Assembly (NCBI RefSeq): GCF_030052815.1 | Contig: NC_079502.1 | Location: 4,306,103-4,370,102, forward strand | DNA length: 64,000 nucleotides | Origin: Hevea brasiliensis | Taxonomy: Eukaryota; Streptophyta; Magnoliopsida; Malpighiales; Euphorbiaceae | Direction: 5' to 3' | Shown: positions 24,761 through 37,826 of the stretch, in pieces | How positions within the stretch are numbered: position 1 is the stretch's first letter | Layout: each line of letters begins with the position of its first letter | The notes under the pieces: generated by a model | Told to the model about the DNA's origin: nothing | Databases searched by the model: none | What the model saw: the letters and a program-made list of their open reading frames with translations, nothing else | Position numbers and translations under genes: made by a program

Positions 24761-27700
24761 TTACCTTAAACTCCACCAAATTTTGTGCCCCAAATAATCC
24801 AGGAAATGAAAATACACATACCTCCATCGTCTATTAATAGCTAGCGGTCCCAACACACTCCAAAAGCCCACAATGAATCCAAGTACCATGCTCACATAGA
24901 ACCAATCCACTTCAGCACCATCACCCTTTCCTTTCTCTTCATCTTTTCCATTGTTAAGTATAACGCCATTTTCGCTACAATTCTCAGAGACTGGAGGTCC
25001 ACATAGTCCTTTGTTGCCAACAAAGCTAGAAGAGCTAAAAGTCAGCAACTGAGTGCTTGTAGGAATTCTCCCACTCAAATTATTATTGGACAAGTTCAAC
25101 AAGTTCAGAAAAGTTAGATTTGCGATGCTTTGAGGAATTCCTCCGAATAATTGATTTTGAGAAAAGTCCAAAACTTCTATCATTTTCATATCACCAATAT
25201 CATCAGGAATCTTTCCAAAAAACAAATTATCTAACAAATTAAGAGACTGTAATGATAGAAGACTTGTTATTTCTTTTGGAATCTCTCCTGATAAATTATT
25301 GTCAGAAAGATCTATACTTTTCACGAATTTTAGAATTTTCTCATACTCAACCATTCTTCCTTTCATCACAATCAATGCATCATCTCCAAAATATAAATAT
25401 CCAGAAGACACATTAAAAACTTGTGCTACTGAATCAATTTTAGTCATTGAACTAAAGTTTTTAATGCAACTTGGGAAGATGCCAGAGAGATTATTATGAG
25501 AAAGGTCTAGAATCTGCAAAGAAGCCAAATGACAAAGTTCCTTAGGTATATGCCCATGAAACTTGTTTGCACGAAAGTTGAGAATAACCAAATTGGAAAG
25601 CCTTTCCCCAATCCATGCTGGAATGTGCCCGATCAGTTCATTTTCACCAATGTCAAGTGTGGTCAACTTCGAACAATTTTGAAGTGACAAAGGTATTTCA
25701 CCTGAGAGGTTATTATTACGAAGATGCAAGGATTAAAGGGACGTTAAAGCCCCAATCGACTTGGGAATATTGCCACTCAAGTTGTTGTTGTTTAAAGTTA
25801 AAAACCACAGTTCTGGCCAATTCATCCAACAATCTGGTATTTCTCCGGATAAAAGATTATTGTCAAGGTTAAGATTAATCATTCCCTTCACTTGATTCTT
25901 CTTATAACAAAGGAAGTGGGATATGGAACCTGAAAATGAATTATTGTGAAGAATCAACGTTTCCACACTGGCATAGATCCAAGGTAATGGACCACTGAAG
26001 TGATTTGAACTCAAGTCAATCGATGAATAAGATGGATCAATATTGGGGATATGAGGAATGGTTCCATGCATTTGGTTGTGAGAGAGATTTAGATAGGAAA
26101 ATTGTGCAGACATATTCCAGAACCAGTAAGGAATATTACTCGAAATTTCTGAGTTTGACAACTCTAACCCATACAAATATTTTAGAGAATGAAGCCATCT
26201 TGGAAATTGTGGGCCAATAACCCAAGATCCCATTTGTAAGATTTCAAGAAGATCAAAAGGTGGAATCCAGTTAGAACTAACACTCAATATCAAATGATTC
26301 CCAGAAGCAACGAAGCTCCTCAATTTTGTAAGCTTTGCAAAATGGATTTCAGAAACATTACCCTCCAATGAATTGTAAGCAATATTAATTTCCTCCACAT
26401 TTGCAAGGCCTCCAAACCACACAGGGAGAGTTCCTGTTATGGATTTATCCGATAGAGGAAGGTTGGCCAAATTCCTAAAATGGTTGAGATGATTGGTCAA
26501 ACGACCATATAATTGACAGTCATATAACTCCAATGACTCTAGCCCATTTGAAACACATCCTGATAGAATCTCAAGGATATCATTTATGTCTTGGCCTAGG
26601 TTGACTCCTGACAAAGAGAGGAACCTCAAATTGCAAAGATTTTTGAATGATCTTGGAATTCCTCCATCAAGTTCAAGTTCTTTGTTTGTTGACAAATCAA
26701 GGTTGGTGAGAGAGGTAAGGCCTGCAATGGCGCTAGAAATTTTACCTTGAAGGGAATTGTGAGCAAGATCAAGGAGCTCAAGGTGGCTACAATTGTATAA
26801 CCAATTGGGTATGGAGGAATTCAAATAGTTTCGAGATAAATCAAGTTCCTTCAAAGAAGTGATGTTTTGAGGTTCAATAGAAATCGGACCTTCAAAGCTA
26901 TTACTGGCTAAATTAACAGAAACAAGATTTCCAAGATGAAAAAACCATTTGGGAAGTGAAGAATTAAAATAATTTGATGAGAGATCAAGTTTCTGGAGTG
27001 AAGTCATATTTTGAAAATCTTTAGGGATTGGTCCTTGAAATTGATTTTGAGCTAAATTAAGAGATGTAAGAGTTTTAAGATTAAAAATCCATTTAGGAAA
27101 AATAGATTCAAGAAAAGAATTCGATGACAAATCAAGAGTGGAAAGACGGGAAAAATTAACATTTACGAGTGGGTTTGACAAGTGTAATTCTACTAGAGAA
27201 GGAAGCGTGTTCATCACTTTCAACCAATTGAAGGTTTGGCTAAGATTCACATTACTCAAATCAAGAAATTCTAACAAAGAAAGACCAGAAAGCCAATGCA
27301 AATTATCAATATATAATTTATAACCACCATTGAGATTAAGGTAGTGAAGATTGGAAAGATTACCGAGTTCATGAGGAATCATTCCCAAAAATCCAGCATC
27401 AGAGAGGTTAAGGTATTTTAAACTCTCCATAGAGCCAATGAATTTGGGAATTTGAGTTCTTCCAAAATCATTATTGCTTAGATCCAAGTACCTCAAATGC
27501 TTCAAGTTGAGTAGAGATGGACTAATCTTACCACTAAATGTTGGCTTCATATAGTATTCCTTGTCTGCTTCCTCGTAATATCCTTCGTGAGAAAGACTTC
27601 CAAGATGAAGTTCAATGACATGGCCTGTTAAGTTGTGGCTGATCACTCCAAACCATCTGCAACAATCCTCTTTACCACCCCAAGATGAAAGCCGGTTTAG

Positions 27701-27798
27701 AGGATCTATGAGCTCATGCTGGAACTTCAAGAGAGCCTCTCTCTCACTTGGACTGCAACAAGAATTGAAGTTTCCATAGCAGATGCCAAGACTAATAG
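24761..27798 (-). pseudogene. LRR receptor-like protein psi-B (EIX2-like), main part
   Basis: Nearly the whole of an EIX2/Cf-class receptor-like protein, which in this family sits in the plasma membrane and senses microbial or apoplastic ligands with SOBIR1/BAK1-type partner kinases. On the minus strand from 27798: end of the signal peptide, N-cap with CCSPSEREALLKFQ and CCRW cysteines, about 25-28 plant-type LRRs (LxxLxxLxLSxNxLxGxIP), an island (KIDSVAQVFNVSSG to MKGRMVEYEKILKF), four more LRRs, the GLCGPPVSENC cap, an acidic stretch, one membrane segment (DWFYVSMVLGFIVGFW) and a short basic tail ending at TAA 24763-24761. The length with its first exon is about 1030 codons, close to EIX2. 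Two lesions are seen: an 8.26-kb transposon insert after codon 19, and one nonsense codon (TAA at about 25735, where psi-A keeps AAA). Confidence 0.93.
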
Positions 27799-28195
27799 TG
27801 TAACACCCTAGGCAAATCCCACATCGACAAAACACGGGAGAAATGCTGGGTTCATAAGTTGACAGTTTGTAACTCATAGTGACGCGTTTTAAAACCGTGA
27901 GGGCTTCGGCCCAGAGCGGACAATATCACTAGTGGGCCGAGCCATTATATTTGTGGTATCAGAGCCGCTCCGCGTGCAACCTTGAACGATGGTGGGGCAA
28001 ACCTCAGCGAGGACGCTGAGTCCCATAAAGGGGGGTGGATTGTAACACCCTAGGCAAATCCCACATCGACAAAACACGGGAGAAATGCTGGGTTCATAAG
28101 TTGACAGTTCGTAACTCATAGTGACGCGTTGTAAAACCGTGAGGGCTTCGGCCCAGAGCGGACAATATCACTAGTGGGCCGAGCCATTATATTTG
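27799..28195 (+). mobile_element. TRIM retrotransposon (miniature LTR element)
   Basis: Two 155-bp direct repeats (27799-27953 and 28041-28195), both opening TGTAACACCCTAGG, flank an 87-bp core. The core starts with TGGTATCAGAGCC, the primer-binding site for initiator tRNA-Met, and ends with the polypurine tract AAAGGGGGGTGGAT. It has no coding capacity, as expected for terminal-repeat retrotransposons in miniature. I see only two differences between the LTRs, so it is recent. AATAG precedes it; AACTT follows it for exactly 5 bp before chromovirus E. Confidence 0.9.
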
Positions 28196-28200
28196 AACTT

Positions 28201-29608
28201 TGCCACGACCCAAAATTCTGAATCGTGGCCGGCGCATAATTTAAGTATTCTTAAATCATGCAAGCCTTAGCAGAATATCTTGAATAAATATATTGTTACT
28301 TACTAATCTCAAAAATAGACAAAATCCAAATAAACAAAATGCTGAATAACATCATAAATATCCCATAAGTAAACTGCGGAGTCTCTACAGATTTCAATAA
28401 AAACTTAAGCTGTTCAATAAACTAAACTAATTATTAGCCCGAGAGAACATGAATTCGGGCATACCATGAGAACAAATCAAAGTTGTCTCTCTCCAGAAAA
28501 TGAACTGAATATTTGGATCAGCTGCAGAATTCTATTGATCTGAAACAGATAACAGATAGAGAAAACGTGGTTTGAGCTAGATGCTTAGTGAATGATAATT
28601 ATAGCACACAACGGAATAGGACAATGTGCACGCTGATTAATTTCACAATAATTTTTCTATTCAATAAAATTATGCTCATGCTGTCAAAATCATTAACAAA
28701 ATAATTTCATAAAACATGTATATAAAATAAATTCATTCAATAAAATTTTTATGGTACAGTGCACCAGGGTGATGATACCCCACATCACCAAAGGTCGATG
28801 GCGCTACGGCCTCGGATACCTTCCTCCTCCTTCACAGATATCAATGCATATGATACTAATGCAAGCCATAAACTGCAATGATGCATGACTCGATAATGCA
28901 ACCTAATACCGTGATAGTCCACACTGGGCAGATGTAGAAGCAGAAATCGACGCAAACAAAGATTCAAAACAAAAATCAATTTGTACAAATCAATCAAAAT
29001 CAATAAAAATTTGGATAGCAAATAATAAATAGTACAATTCCAATAATATTTCAATAGTTTCAGAGTCAATAAAATCAAATCAATCTCAAATCATTTCTAT
29101 AAAATCATATCAATCTTAAATCAATTAAGTAACACATCGGAATTTTATAGTCAAATATCAATCAATATAAATACATTAAAGGCTGTTCCCGTAATCCTAA
29201 TGGGTCTAATGCAGAGATAGTTGGCAAAACCAATTATTTAATCAAAATCGAGATAAAATTCAATAATAAAATAAAATTCTAGAAAATCACATATAAAATC
29301 ATTGTTAAAATATTGATTTAAAATTTCATTTAATAACAAACTTAATGCTAAGAAATTTTTAAAGGGACAAAAACGGTGCCATGTACTATAATTACCACTC
29401 TCACCAAACCTCCAAAATAATAGCTAGAATCAATAAAAGTGAGACAATTTCTGCAGACAGAATGAATATATCAATCTCCTACAAATCCACAATATAGAAA
29501 AAAAAATCTAAAAAATAAATAAAATAAAATAACTTTTATATATATATATATAGGTGAAGCAAGTGAAGCAGGGCGCTTCGAAATACGATAAATAAACAGG
29601 GGCCAACG

Positions 29609-29657
<49 letters not shown>

Positions 29658-30309
29658 AACAGGGACGGGACGCTGCACAGGGACGGGACGCTGCTTCCAA
29701 AATATATATATATATATATATATAATCTAAATTTAAAGATATCGTCTTATAGTAATTATAATCAACCAAATTCAGTACTGATAGTCAAAGAGAAGAAAAA
29801 AAATAAATTTATAGAGTAGTTGTAACGGTTTAAGGAGAGAAAATAAAATCAAATTCACCTATTATTGAACGAAGAAGAGCGAATTTTATTTTAAAAACAT
29901 AATCAAAGGTGATGAATTGAGAAATAAAAATTTAAGAATTATCTGCACATCAGTTATATTTATATATACGTATAACAATAAATAAAAGATTAAAGATTAT
30001 GAAAATACCTGAGAGTATTTGATACTTAAAAGGAGGTGACAAAGCAGTTTTGAGAGCAAAGTTTAGCGAAGAGATGATTAGGTATATATATATTTGAAGA
30101 GTTCTATTAGGTGTAGAATGGGATAAGAGTTATTATTGAACGGGTTGAGATTCGAAGATATATATTTAATTTCAAAATAATATATTTATATATCTAAAAA
30201 TAAATAAATGATCTAATAAAAAAAATATATTTTTTATAAATATATTAAATTATTGTTAGCTAATTAAAATAAAATAATAATAAATAATAATTATATATGG
30301 GTTTTCACA
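28201..30309 (-). repeat. 3' LTR of chromovirus E (left copy)
   Basis: About 2.1 kb, TGCCACGACC...GTTTTCACA. Next to it on the right is the antisense polypurine tract ACTTCCCCCCTTAAAA. It contains the CAGTGCACCAGG block typical of Tekay LTRs and (TA)n runs at 29612-29654 and about 29702-29722. Confidence 0.8.
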
Positions 30310-30339
30310 TACTTCCCCCCTTAAAAAAAATTCGGTCCC

Positions 30340-31260
30340 CGAATTTGAATAGACAAAGTTATAACCTGAAGAATCAAATAAGTGAGGATATTTGGCTCGC
30401 ATTTCAGATTCTGCCTCCCATGTGGCCTCACTACTTGAGTGATTATGCCACAAGACTTTGATCAAAGCCACTTCCTTATATCGGAGTTTCCTAATTTGTC
30501 GATATAAAATCTTTCTTTCGTTGCTCCTCATATGACATATCATCCCTAAATTGCATGGTTTGAGGTTGTAAAACATGAGATGGATCTGGTACATACTTCC
30601 TAAGCATAGAAATATGGAAAACTGGATGTACATGTGCAAAACCAGGTGGAAGGGCTAAACGGTAAGCAACTGCTCCAATTCTCTCCAAAATTTCAAATGG
30701 ACCAACAAAACGAGGGCTAAGAGTCCCTTTCTTGCCAAACCTCTTGATTCCTTTCATAGGGTAATCTCTCATAAATACATGATCACCAATCATAAATTCT
30801 ACATCTTTACGCTTAGGGTTGACAACTTCTCTGTCGACTTTGGCGGTCAAAGAAGTCGATCACTTAATTAGTCGAACCTTCTCTCGAGTTAATTGTATCA
30901 ACTCTAGTCTCATAAGCCTTCTCTCTCCAACTTCATCCCAACAAATCGGTGATCGATACTTTCTACCTTATAATGCCTCATAGGGAGCCATCTCAATACT
31001 CGCTTGATAACTGTTATTATAGGCAAACTCCACCAAAGGCAAATGATGGTCCCAACTACCATCAAAATCCAAAACACATGCACAAAGCTTATCCTCCAAT
31101 GTCTGTATGGTTCTTTTTTATTGTCCATCTGTTTGAGGGTGAAAAATAATACTAAAATCTACTCGAGTTCCCAAAGCTTCTTGAAACTGCTTTCAAAATC
31201 GACAAATGTTGAGTACCACGATCGGAGACAAATGAAGCTAAAACCGATGTGACCAATACA
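30340..31260 (-). pseudogene. Chromovirus E integrase C-terminus and chromodomain
   Basis: Minus strand: the integrase core end (SDRGTQHLS near 31220, FHPQTDGQ near 31135, [10 protein letters not shown] near 31010, PICWDEVGE), then the C-terminal DNA-binding part (30491-30850: VGDHVF-like IGDHVFMRDYPMKGIKRFGK, FEILERIGAVAYRLALPP, HPVFHISMLRKYV). A chromodomain follows in another frame (30360-30560: RQIRKLRYKEVALIKVLW, then EATWEAE). Stops and a frameshift near 30530 break it. In this family the chromodomain targets integration to chromatin marks. The presence of a chromodomain is what separates E from the Athila/Tat elements here. Confidence 0.88.
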
Positions 31261-33656
31261 GCTATGTATGGGTAAAAGCTCAAATATAGTACCAATAAGT
31301 AAGTATGAAGTCTTCATAAAGGCGAAATGAAAAATCAAATGATCAAGTGACTTTGTGTAACCACCACCACTCACCTCACAATAACAGGTAAACCCACAAT
31401 TATAATCAGGTACCCACATGCACAACCACCCACATATGAATTAACCCAACCTCCACTCACAAGATGGTCTACCGTGTCTGCCGGTGTCTCGATGCAACAT
31501 GTTAGCAACTCTGTCTTTCACTCCCTCTCAAAATACTCAACCCTATAATGCTCCTCTCTCCACCACTTTAACTCACTGAACACATGTGCAATGTATGTGC
31601 CTTAATTGTACTTTTCCTGTACTCATCATCATTCAACTTCTCAACATTGTTCTCCTGAATAAGAACTTCATCAGATCACAATAACCATCATCCCCTCACA
31701 TGAATTTGATGACTTCATGATCATATTTCACACTCTGACTCCAGTACAGAGACTAAGCTCTTGTCACTCAATCAAATCTTGTTTCTGCTTCAACAAAATC
31801 TAATATAATGTATGCTAAGAAGATATAGACTCACAATCTAACTACTACTCTCATTCTAGCATCCTTTCAATGGTCTCATCATCATCTTTCATCAAATTTA
31901 CCCATTGGCTTTTACTCAAGAAAGACTCTTTACAGCTTCAAGATGTATTTGAGACTTTCATGTCATCATAATCTTTCGTTAATCTATAATCTTTCTTTGA
32001 TTTATTTTTAAGATCACATTGGTCAAAAGATTTATTTGTGAGATGTAATTGGTCAGAGAGTCAATTGCAAGAGATTGATGATATAGATTCCATAAAGATT
32101 TGCCAAGTCAAACCATAAAGATAAATTTCAAAATGGATAAGCAAAAATTACTGCATAACATCAAATCACGAGGCGCAGATGCATATGTCCATATCTCCCT
32201 TTATATGTGCATCTCAACAAATCCACAATAAACTACTCCTAGATCACTCACAATGAACTATGTCCCCGCCATCAGGATGGAAGGGGTCTTGTTTTGTCTC
32301 TGAAGTTAACAAAGTCTCAACTCACTGAAACTTTTCAACGAAACTGGATCCTCACCTTTGTTTTCAAAACCTAAGCACCTTGAACTTCTTTGTCAACTTA
32401 GTTGATAATACCTGCTTCTGCAAGTCTTGAAATAATAGAAATTTCTGCTATCTAACTAAAACTAACTCATTTTTGGAAGCTAGAAAGCCTTGGCATCGCC
32501 CATGCTTAAGATCCAACTTTCTTCTTCTCTCAACAGCCAGTATATCCTTGACTTTCATGGATGGCTACATATATAGCTCTACTTTAAAACTACTAGCATT
32601 GAGAATCTCTCTCCTAGTCATGCTCCTCCTATCAAATTGAGTATACTAGAATTGTAACTAAAAACAACATAACAATTTTGATACAGAAAGGCTTGAAAAA
32701 AGGAAGGAAGGAATAATGGTAAATTTTCTTTATGATAAAAAGCATTGATGATACATGACATTAAGAAAGACCATAAAATTGATACAAGTCATTGTTCAAA
32801 AGTCTCTTCTACCCTAAAGTTGTTGACTTTGAATTGATGATCATTCTTCAGTCTTGAAAAAAAAATATTTTGTGAAAAAAAGTTGGTCAACTCAGCTGCT
32901 ATTGAAGGATACTTAATATTAAACACGCAACTTTGCGTATAATAACATAATTATATCGCTCTCTAAATCATCCTTCTTAAGAATAATAACATATAAAGCA
33001 AAGCATAGAATGGTACAGTAGATAATAAATAACCCAGTAGCTAAGTATAACAAAGTCCTTCACTCCTTTAGAACTACTAAAGAGGTCAACGTGAACATAT
33101 ATGGTCATATAATAATCATAAGTCAACTCAAACTGCGTCAATAAACTCTACCTCATCTTCGAGGTAAACCCCTGCAAATCTAACCTAAACTCATACATTA
33201 GGAAACTCCTTTGTAACATACCTCTTAAACATCTAACTATCATAAACTAGACATCTCTACCAAGATTACTATCTAACATAACTAAATTACACAATACACA
33301 TAAAGACTCTTATCCAGAGATAAGATTACTGTTTAAGTGATAATCTCTCCAAATCATCTCAAACCTCCAAAACAATTTAAGAAAATTAACAACTTTATTG
33401 TGATATCAATGAAGCATACAAGATGTAAAGCAAATAACTCCTAAACATCACAAATAAACTAATCAATTAAACATATTCCCTATCTCCAAAAATCTCAATA
33501 AAATCTAATATATATTGTATAAAACTTGATAAGTACAAATGAATTTACTGATCTTAGTTGTGATACATGAACATCCTACTCAAATGCCTCGTTGTACTAA
33601 ATATCATGGAAAGTGATGTACTAGGTTAGATGGTGTACAATCTTATCTGCTGGCAT
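31261..33656. other. Chromovirus E internal remnant, no recognisable gene
   Basis: About 2.4 kb between the integrase piece and the right LTR. I find no gag, protease or RT motif in any frame and no long ORF. It is probably decayed or rearranged element DNA. Confidence 0.5.
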
Positions 33657-35371
33657 ATGTTACATCCTTGGCCAATAGCAATAGTAGAAATTTAATAAAC
33701 AAGCATTTTGGTTGAAAATGACCAGCATTTAAACCTGAAAATTACCTTTTATAGTTTGCTTTAACCCTACAGCAAACTAAAACCTTGTGAGCCAAATAAA
33801 ATGTTTAATAATATAGACCTCTGCTCGATATTGAGATTTGCAATACATACGTGAAATTAAATTAAAGGATAATGATAAAAAGTGATTCTGATTATGATCA
33901 AGCATGTATTTAAGAAAATCTGAATAAACAAGCCCCACGACCAAACTCAAAAAAATACTATAATTAATTAATAATTCAAAAATCACTCTAAGTATGATAA
34001 TTCAATGAAGAGAATAATTATATTAAATTAATCTCATATAAAAAATAAATAAAACTAAACTTACTAATAATCAAAATAGATAATAAATAAATAAATAATA
34101 TGCAAATTATTAAATCTCAAATTTAAATATATAAAATAAACATAAAAAACTAAACTAAACTAACAAAATTAATAATAATTAAATGGCACAAAAAGAACAA
34201 AAATAAGAGATAACTTGAGAATGAATGTTAAATATTTTTATAAAATGCGAATATGAAGATGATGCGACTAGAGAGAAATAAATTTTTGAGTTCTATAGAT
34301 TAAGTAAATGATGTTGCATGCACACAAATAATTATTTGATCATGTGATTGAGATAATAATTTCAATATTAATTTTTATGCTAATCTATTATCAAATGTAA
34401 ATTAAAAATTCAATTTCAAAATAATTTAAATAATAATCAAAATAAAATAAATTCAAATCATTTAATTTATGAGAACATATATAAAATCATTCAATAACAT
34501 TTTTTTGCAAGTATATTATGCAATAGATATCAAGATAATAAATATACCAATGTATGATGGCTCGATATCAATGCAAATGAATATAATGCATGACATAAAG
34601 CGCAATGATATTATACCAGATATATGATACTAATCGTGATAAAATGATCAATGACTAATGGATGCAAGCAAAAAAAATGCAATTAGCGTACAAATCAAAA
34701 CATGTAAAAATATATCAAAATCAATAATAATAAATAAATAAAAATTTAAATTATTTCAAAATCATCAAATCACAAAAAAATCAAATTCCAATAAAATCAT
34801 ATCAATAAATAAATAAAAATAATCTCTAATATCATAAAGTAAAAATCAATAATCTAAAATCAATAAAATACATGCAATCAAATATAATCAAATCAAAATC
34901 AATTCAATCATAAATTAAAAAATCAAATCAATATCTAATTTCAATAAGAATAAGTTCAATCAAAAAAAAATATAAAATTAAAATTCTAAATAAAACAATA
35001 ATAAAATAAAATTCTAGAAAATCACATATAAAATCATTGTTTAAAATATTGATTAAAAATTTCATTTAATAACAAACTGCTAAGAAATTTAAAAGGACAA
35101 AACGGCATATGTTAAATGTGCTATAAGTGCCATATCCATGTATTAAATTACCACTCAAACCTCCATAATAGCTAGATTCAATAAAAGAGAGACAATTTCT
35201 GTGTGAATATTCAATCTCCTACATATCCAAAATATATATCAAAATATAAAGAAAAAAACAAAAAATATTATATATTATAAAATAAAATAACTATATATAT
35301 AGATGGGTGAGCAGTGAAATATAAAGCACGGGGGCGGCTTCCAATAAGCATAAAGCACCAGCAGGGGCGCT

Positions 35372-35419
<48 letters not shown>

Positions 35420-36061
35420 AAATGGTGACGGAGGCAGCTGACTAGGGCGCTTTCCAAATATACTGCCTATATATATATATATATATATATTTAAGATATA
35501 TATATAGTAATTATAATCAACCAAATTTTGATGGTCAAAAGAGAAAAAATAGAGAAGATATATATGTAGTTAGAGAAAAATAAAATCAAATTCATTATTT
35601 GAACGAAGAATAAATTTTTATTTTAAAACATAATCAAAGGTGATGAATTAAAAATTAAAAATTTCTATTTAAATTATAACATGAGAGTTATTTTATATTT
35701 ATATATAAAGATAAATAAATAATTAAAAAGAAATAAAAGAGGTGAATTTAAAAGGAGGTGACAAAAACAGTTTTGAAGTTTGAGTTAAAGTTTATGTATA
35801 TATTAGATATTAGGTATATATATTATGAAGAGTTCTGCATTGACAAGGTGTAGAAGGATAAGATTATTGGGTTATTGAACTTGGGTTGTAGAGATATATA
35901 TATATATATTTATATATATTAAAAATAATATATTTATATATATCTAAAATAAATAAGGTACCATCTAATAAAATATATATATTTTTTATAAATATATTAA
36001 ATTATTGTTAGCTAATTAAAATAAAATAATAATAAATAATAATTATATATGGGTTTTCACA
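33657..36061 (-). repeat. 5' LTR of chromovirus E (right copy)
   Basis: Homologous to 28201-30309 along its length, for example GGCTCGATATCAATGCAAAT... near 34560, the GACAATTTCTG block near 35190 and the (TA)n block at 35373-35416. The identical end TATATATGGGTTTTCACA is at 36044-36061. Its left edge is uncertain because of indels; 33657 is approximate. Confidence 0.65.
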
Positions 36062-36118
36062 AATAGTTGCAATCCAGAGGAAAGAAATTGTAAGTAGAGC
36101 ACTCATTGATTTTTCCAT
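36062..36118 (-). pseudogene. RLP psi-B first 19 codons (signal peptide)
   Basis: Minus strand ATG at 36118-36116, then MEKSMSALLTISFLWIATI, a hydrophobic secretory signal, ending exactly at the chromovirus end. After removal of 27799-36061 and one AATAG, the frame continues as SLGICYGNF in 27793 downwards. This is the true start of psi-B; the ATG at 27877 lies in the TRIM. Confidence 0.88.
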
Positions 36119-36466
36119 GAAATTATGTTTGGTGAAAGAACCTTGCCGCTCGGATGCTATATATAGTGCTCCACTACTTGCCGTTCTTTGTAATCCACTA
36201 ATAAGAATGGTATGTTGTCACACGCTCCCATTACGTGAATTTGATATTTAAATCAAATCAATTTTTTAATTAATAAGTCTAGCCTTAGATGTTACTTATA
36301 TGACAGAGCTAGGTTTATGTATTTATTCTCCTAATTCTTTAGTTAAAAAATTTTTTAATTAATAAAATATTATTTTTAATGAAGTTTAATTAATTGAATT
36401 GATTTGATAAAATTGCAATAAATTTTAGAAATTAAACTTCAGTAATAAAAATTAAAAAAATTGAAT
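36119..36466 (-). promoter_or_regulatory. psi-B promoter region with TATA box
   Basis: Minus-strand GAGCACTATATATAGCATCC at about 36159-36178 is a TATA box roughly 50 bp upstream of the ATG, matching the psi-A promoter. Beyond it is AT-rich noncoding DNA. Confidence 0.6.
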
Positions 36467-36990
36467 TGATATTGTGTCCGTAAGTATACAAGTCGTATCA
36501 AGTAATAAAGTGATAAGTAAAGTATCGTTCTCACGAAGAATTGTATTTAAGTACTAGACTATGATTATTTTAATTATTTAGACTAATATCAATTTATTGG
36601 AAAACTAAATTAACTAAATGCAGTAATTTAAATGAAAATAATGAAAATAAAGAAAATAGACAATAGGTAATGTAAGTAAAGTTTTAATCTAAGCAAAAAA
36701 AATTAACTAAATTAATAATAGGTAAGCAAGAACAAAGACTAATTGATAGTAAAAATAATTGTAGAGTTGGAGTTTATGCATAAATTAATTGAGATTTGTA
36801 TTGGTTTATTTAATTTTAAGAGAAAATAGAATTTGAAAGTGATTGATTCTGAAATCCTTTGATATCTTTTTCAAACAAACTAAACACAAAATTAAACCTA
36901 CTTTCAAACGATATTTAATTCACTTAAAACCCATTAAGTTCTGTAATCAATTAATGAATCCTATTAAATCCTAGTTTATTTTTAAAATAA
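36467..36990 (-). mobile_element. Athila-like LTR fragment (3' part)
   Basis: On the minus strand this reads as the U5 end of an LTR related to 6138-7848: CGTGAGAACGATACTTTAC, ...TTGATACGACTTGTATACTT, then ending ATATCA at 36467. The upstream part of the LTR is missing, with the break near 36990. Confidence 0.7.
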
Positions 36991-37278
36991 GAATAATGTA
37001 GATATTTTTTAAAAATTATTAGGATAATATAGTTTTTTACTTGGTCAAAGAATAGTTTTAAAATAAGTAGAAAGTCATAAGTAAAGTATTATTACTTATA
37101 ATTTCTAACTTATTTCAAGTTGTTTTTTAACTTATAAATTAAATCAAATGCTAATCTACTTGCGACTTTCTATTTACAAGTAGGTTTGACTGACTTATAA
37201 TTCAAACCAAATACCCTCATAATTAGCTTTCTATACTAGTCCAATTAAACATGGATAATTTTATTAATGTTATACAAA

Positions 37279-37309
<31 letters not shown>

Positions 37310-37826
37310 ACATTATTTTTAAACAATATTTGACGATTTTTTTTTCTCACCCTCAATAGGTAGCTCTTCATTTATCATTAACTATAGCAACAACATCCCT
37401 CACAACATTTTCCCAAAACAAGCTAACACAAACGATAACACGAAGAGACTCACGCAACAAATACAAAGAATCTTGCTAATGACCGGATGCTATTGACAAT
37501 GCTCTACTTGCAATTTTTCTTTATGAATGGAATCTTTAATTTTCAGACCACATGGAAATTTTCAAGAATATTAAAAATTGAAGGTCCACCATAATTAATT
37601 TGGTATGGAAAATTTTTACAAATTGATGACCCAAATTGTGGTTCACGTTCATCCTTTTGAAATTTTGGCACTAGTGGCATTTTCTAACATATTTGTCAAA
37701 AGTAAGTTATTTTTTCTCATAATGGCAGGTGGAGTCTGGAGTCTTGTATCAAATGATTATTGTTTTCAGGTGAAATCCCAAGGAGACTTCTTCAAGAAAG
37801 GCCAAGAGATCAGTCTATTTAAAAAT
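36991..37826. other. Intergenic, copy 2 upstream flank
   Basis: AT-rich, with a (TA)n run at 37280-37309. Blocks at 37424-37450 and 37783-37815 match the psi-A upstream flank. The 83-codon plus-strand ORF at 37605-37856 has no recognisable domain and runs into an A-tract; not called a gene. Confidence 0.5.

Larger units (their letters stand above)
28201..36061 (-). mobile_element. Tekay-type chromovirus E, internally deleted
   Basis: A minus-strand Ty3 chromovirus with two LTRs and a 3.3-kb internal region holding only the integrase end and chromodomain. The outer ends are TGCCACGACC (28201) and GGGTTTTCACA (36061). The right end is followed by AATAG (36062-36066), identical to the five bases left of the TRIM (27794-27798). 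Gag, protease, RT and most of RNase H are missing. The LTRs are heavily diverged by small indels, so the element is old. Confidence 0.85.

Noticed and set aside
27799..28195. Cassandra-type TRIM with 5S rRNA promoter
   Set aside because: I see no 5S-like internal promoter sequence in the LTRs; only the generic TRIM layout is supported.
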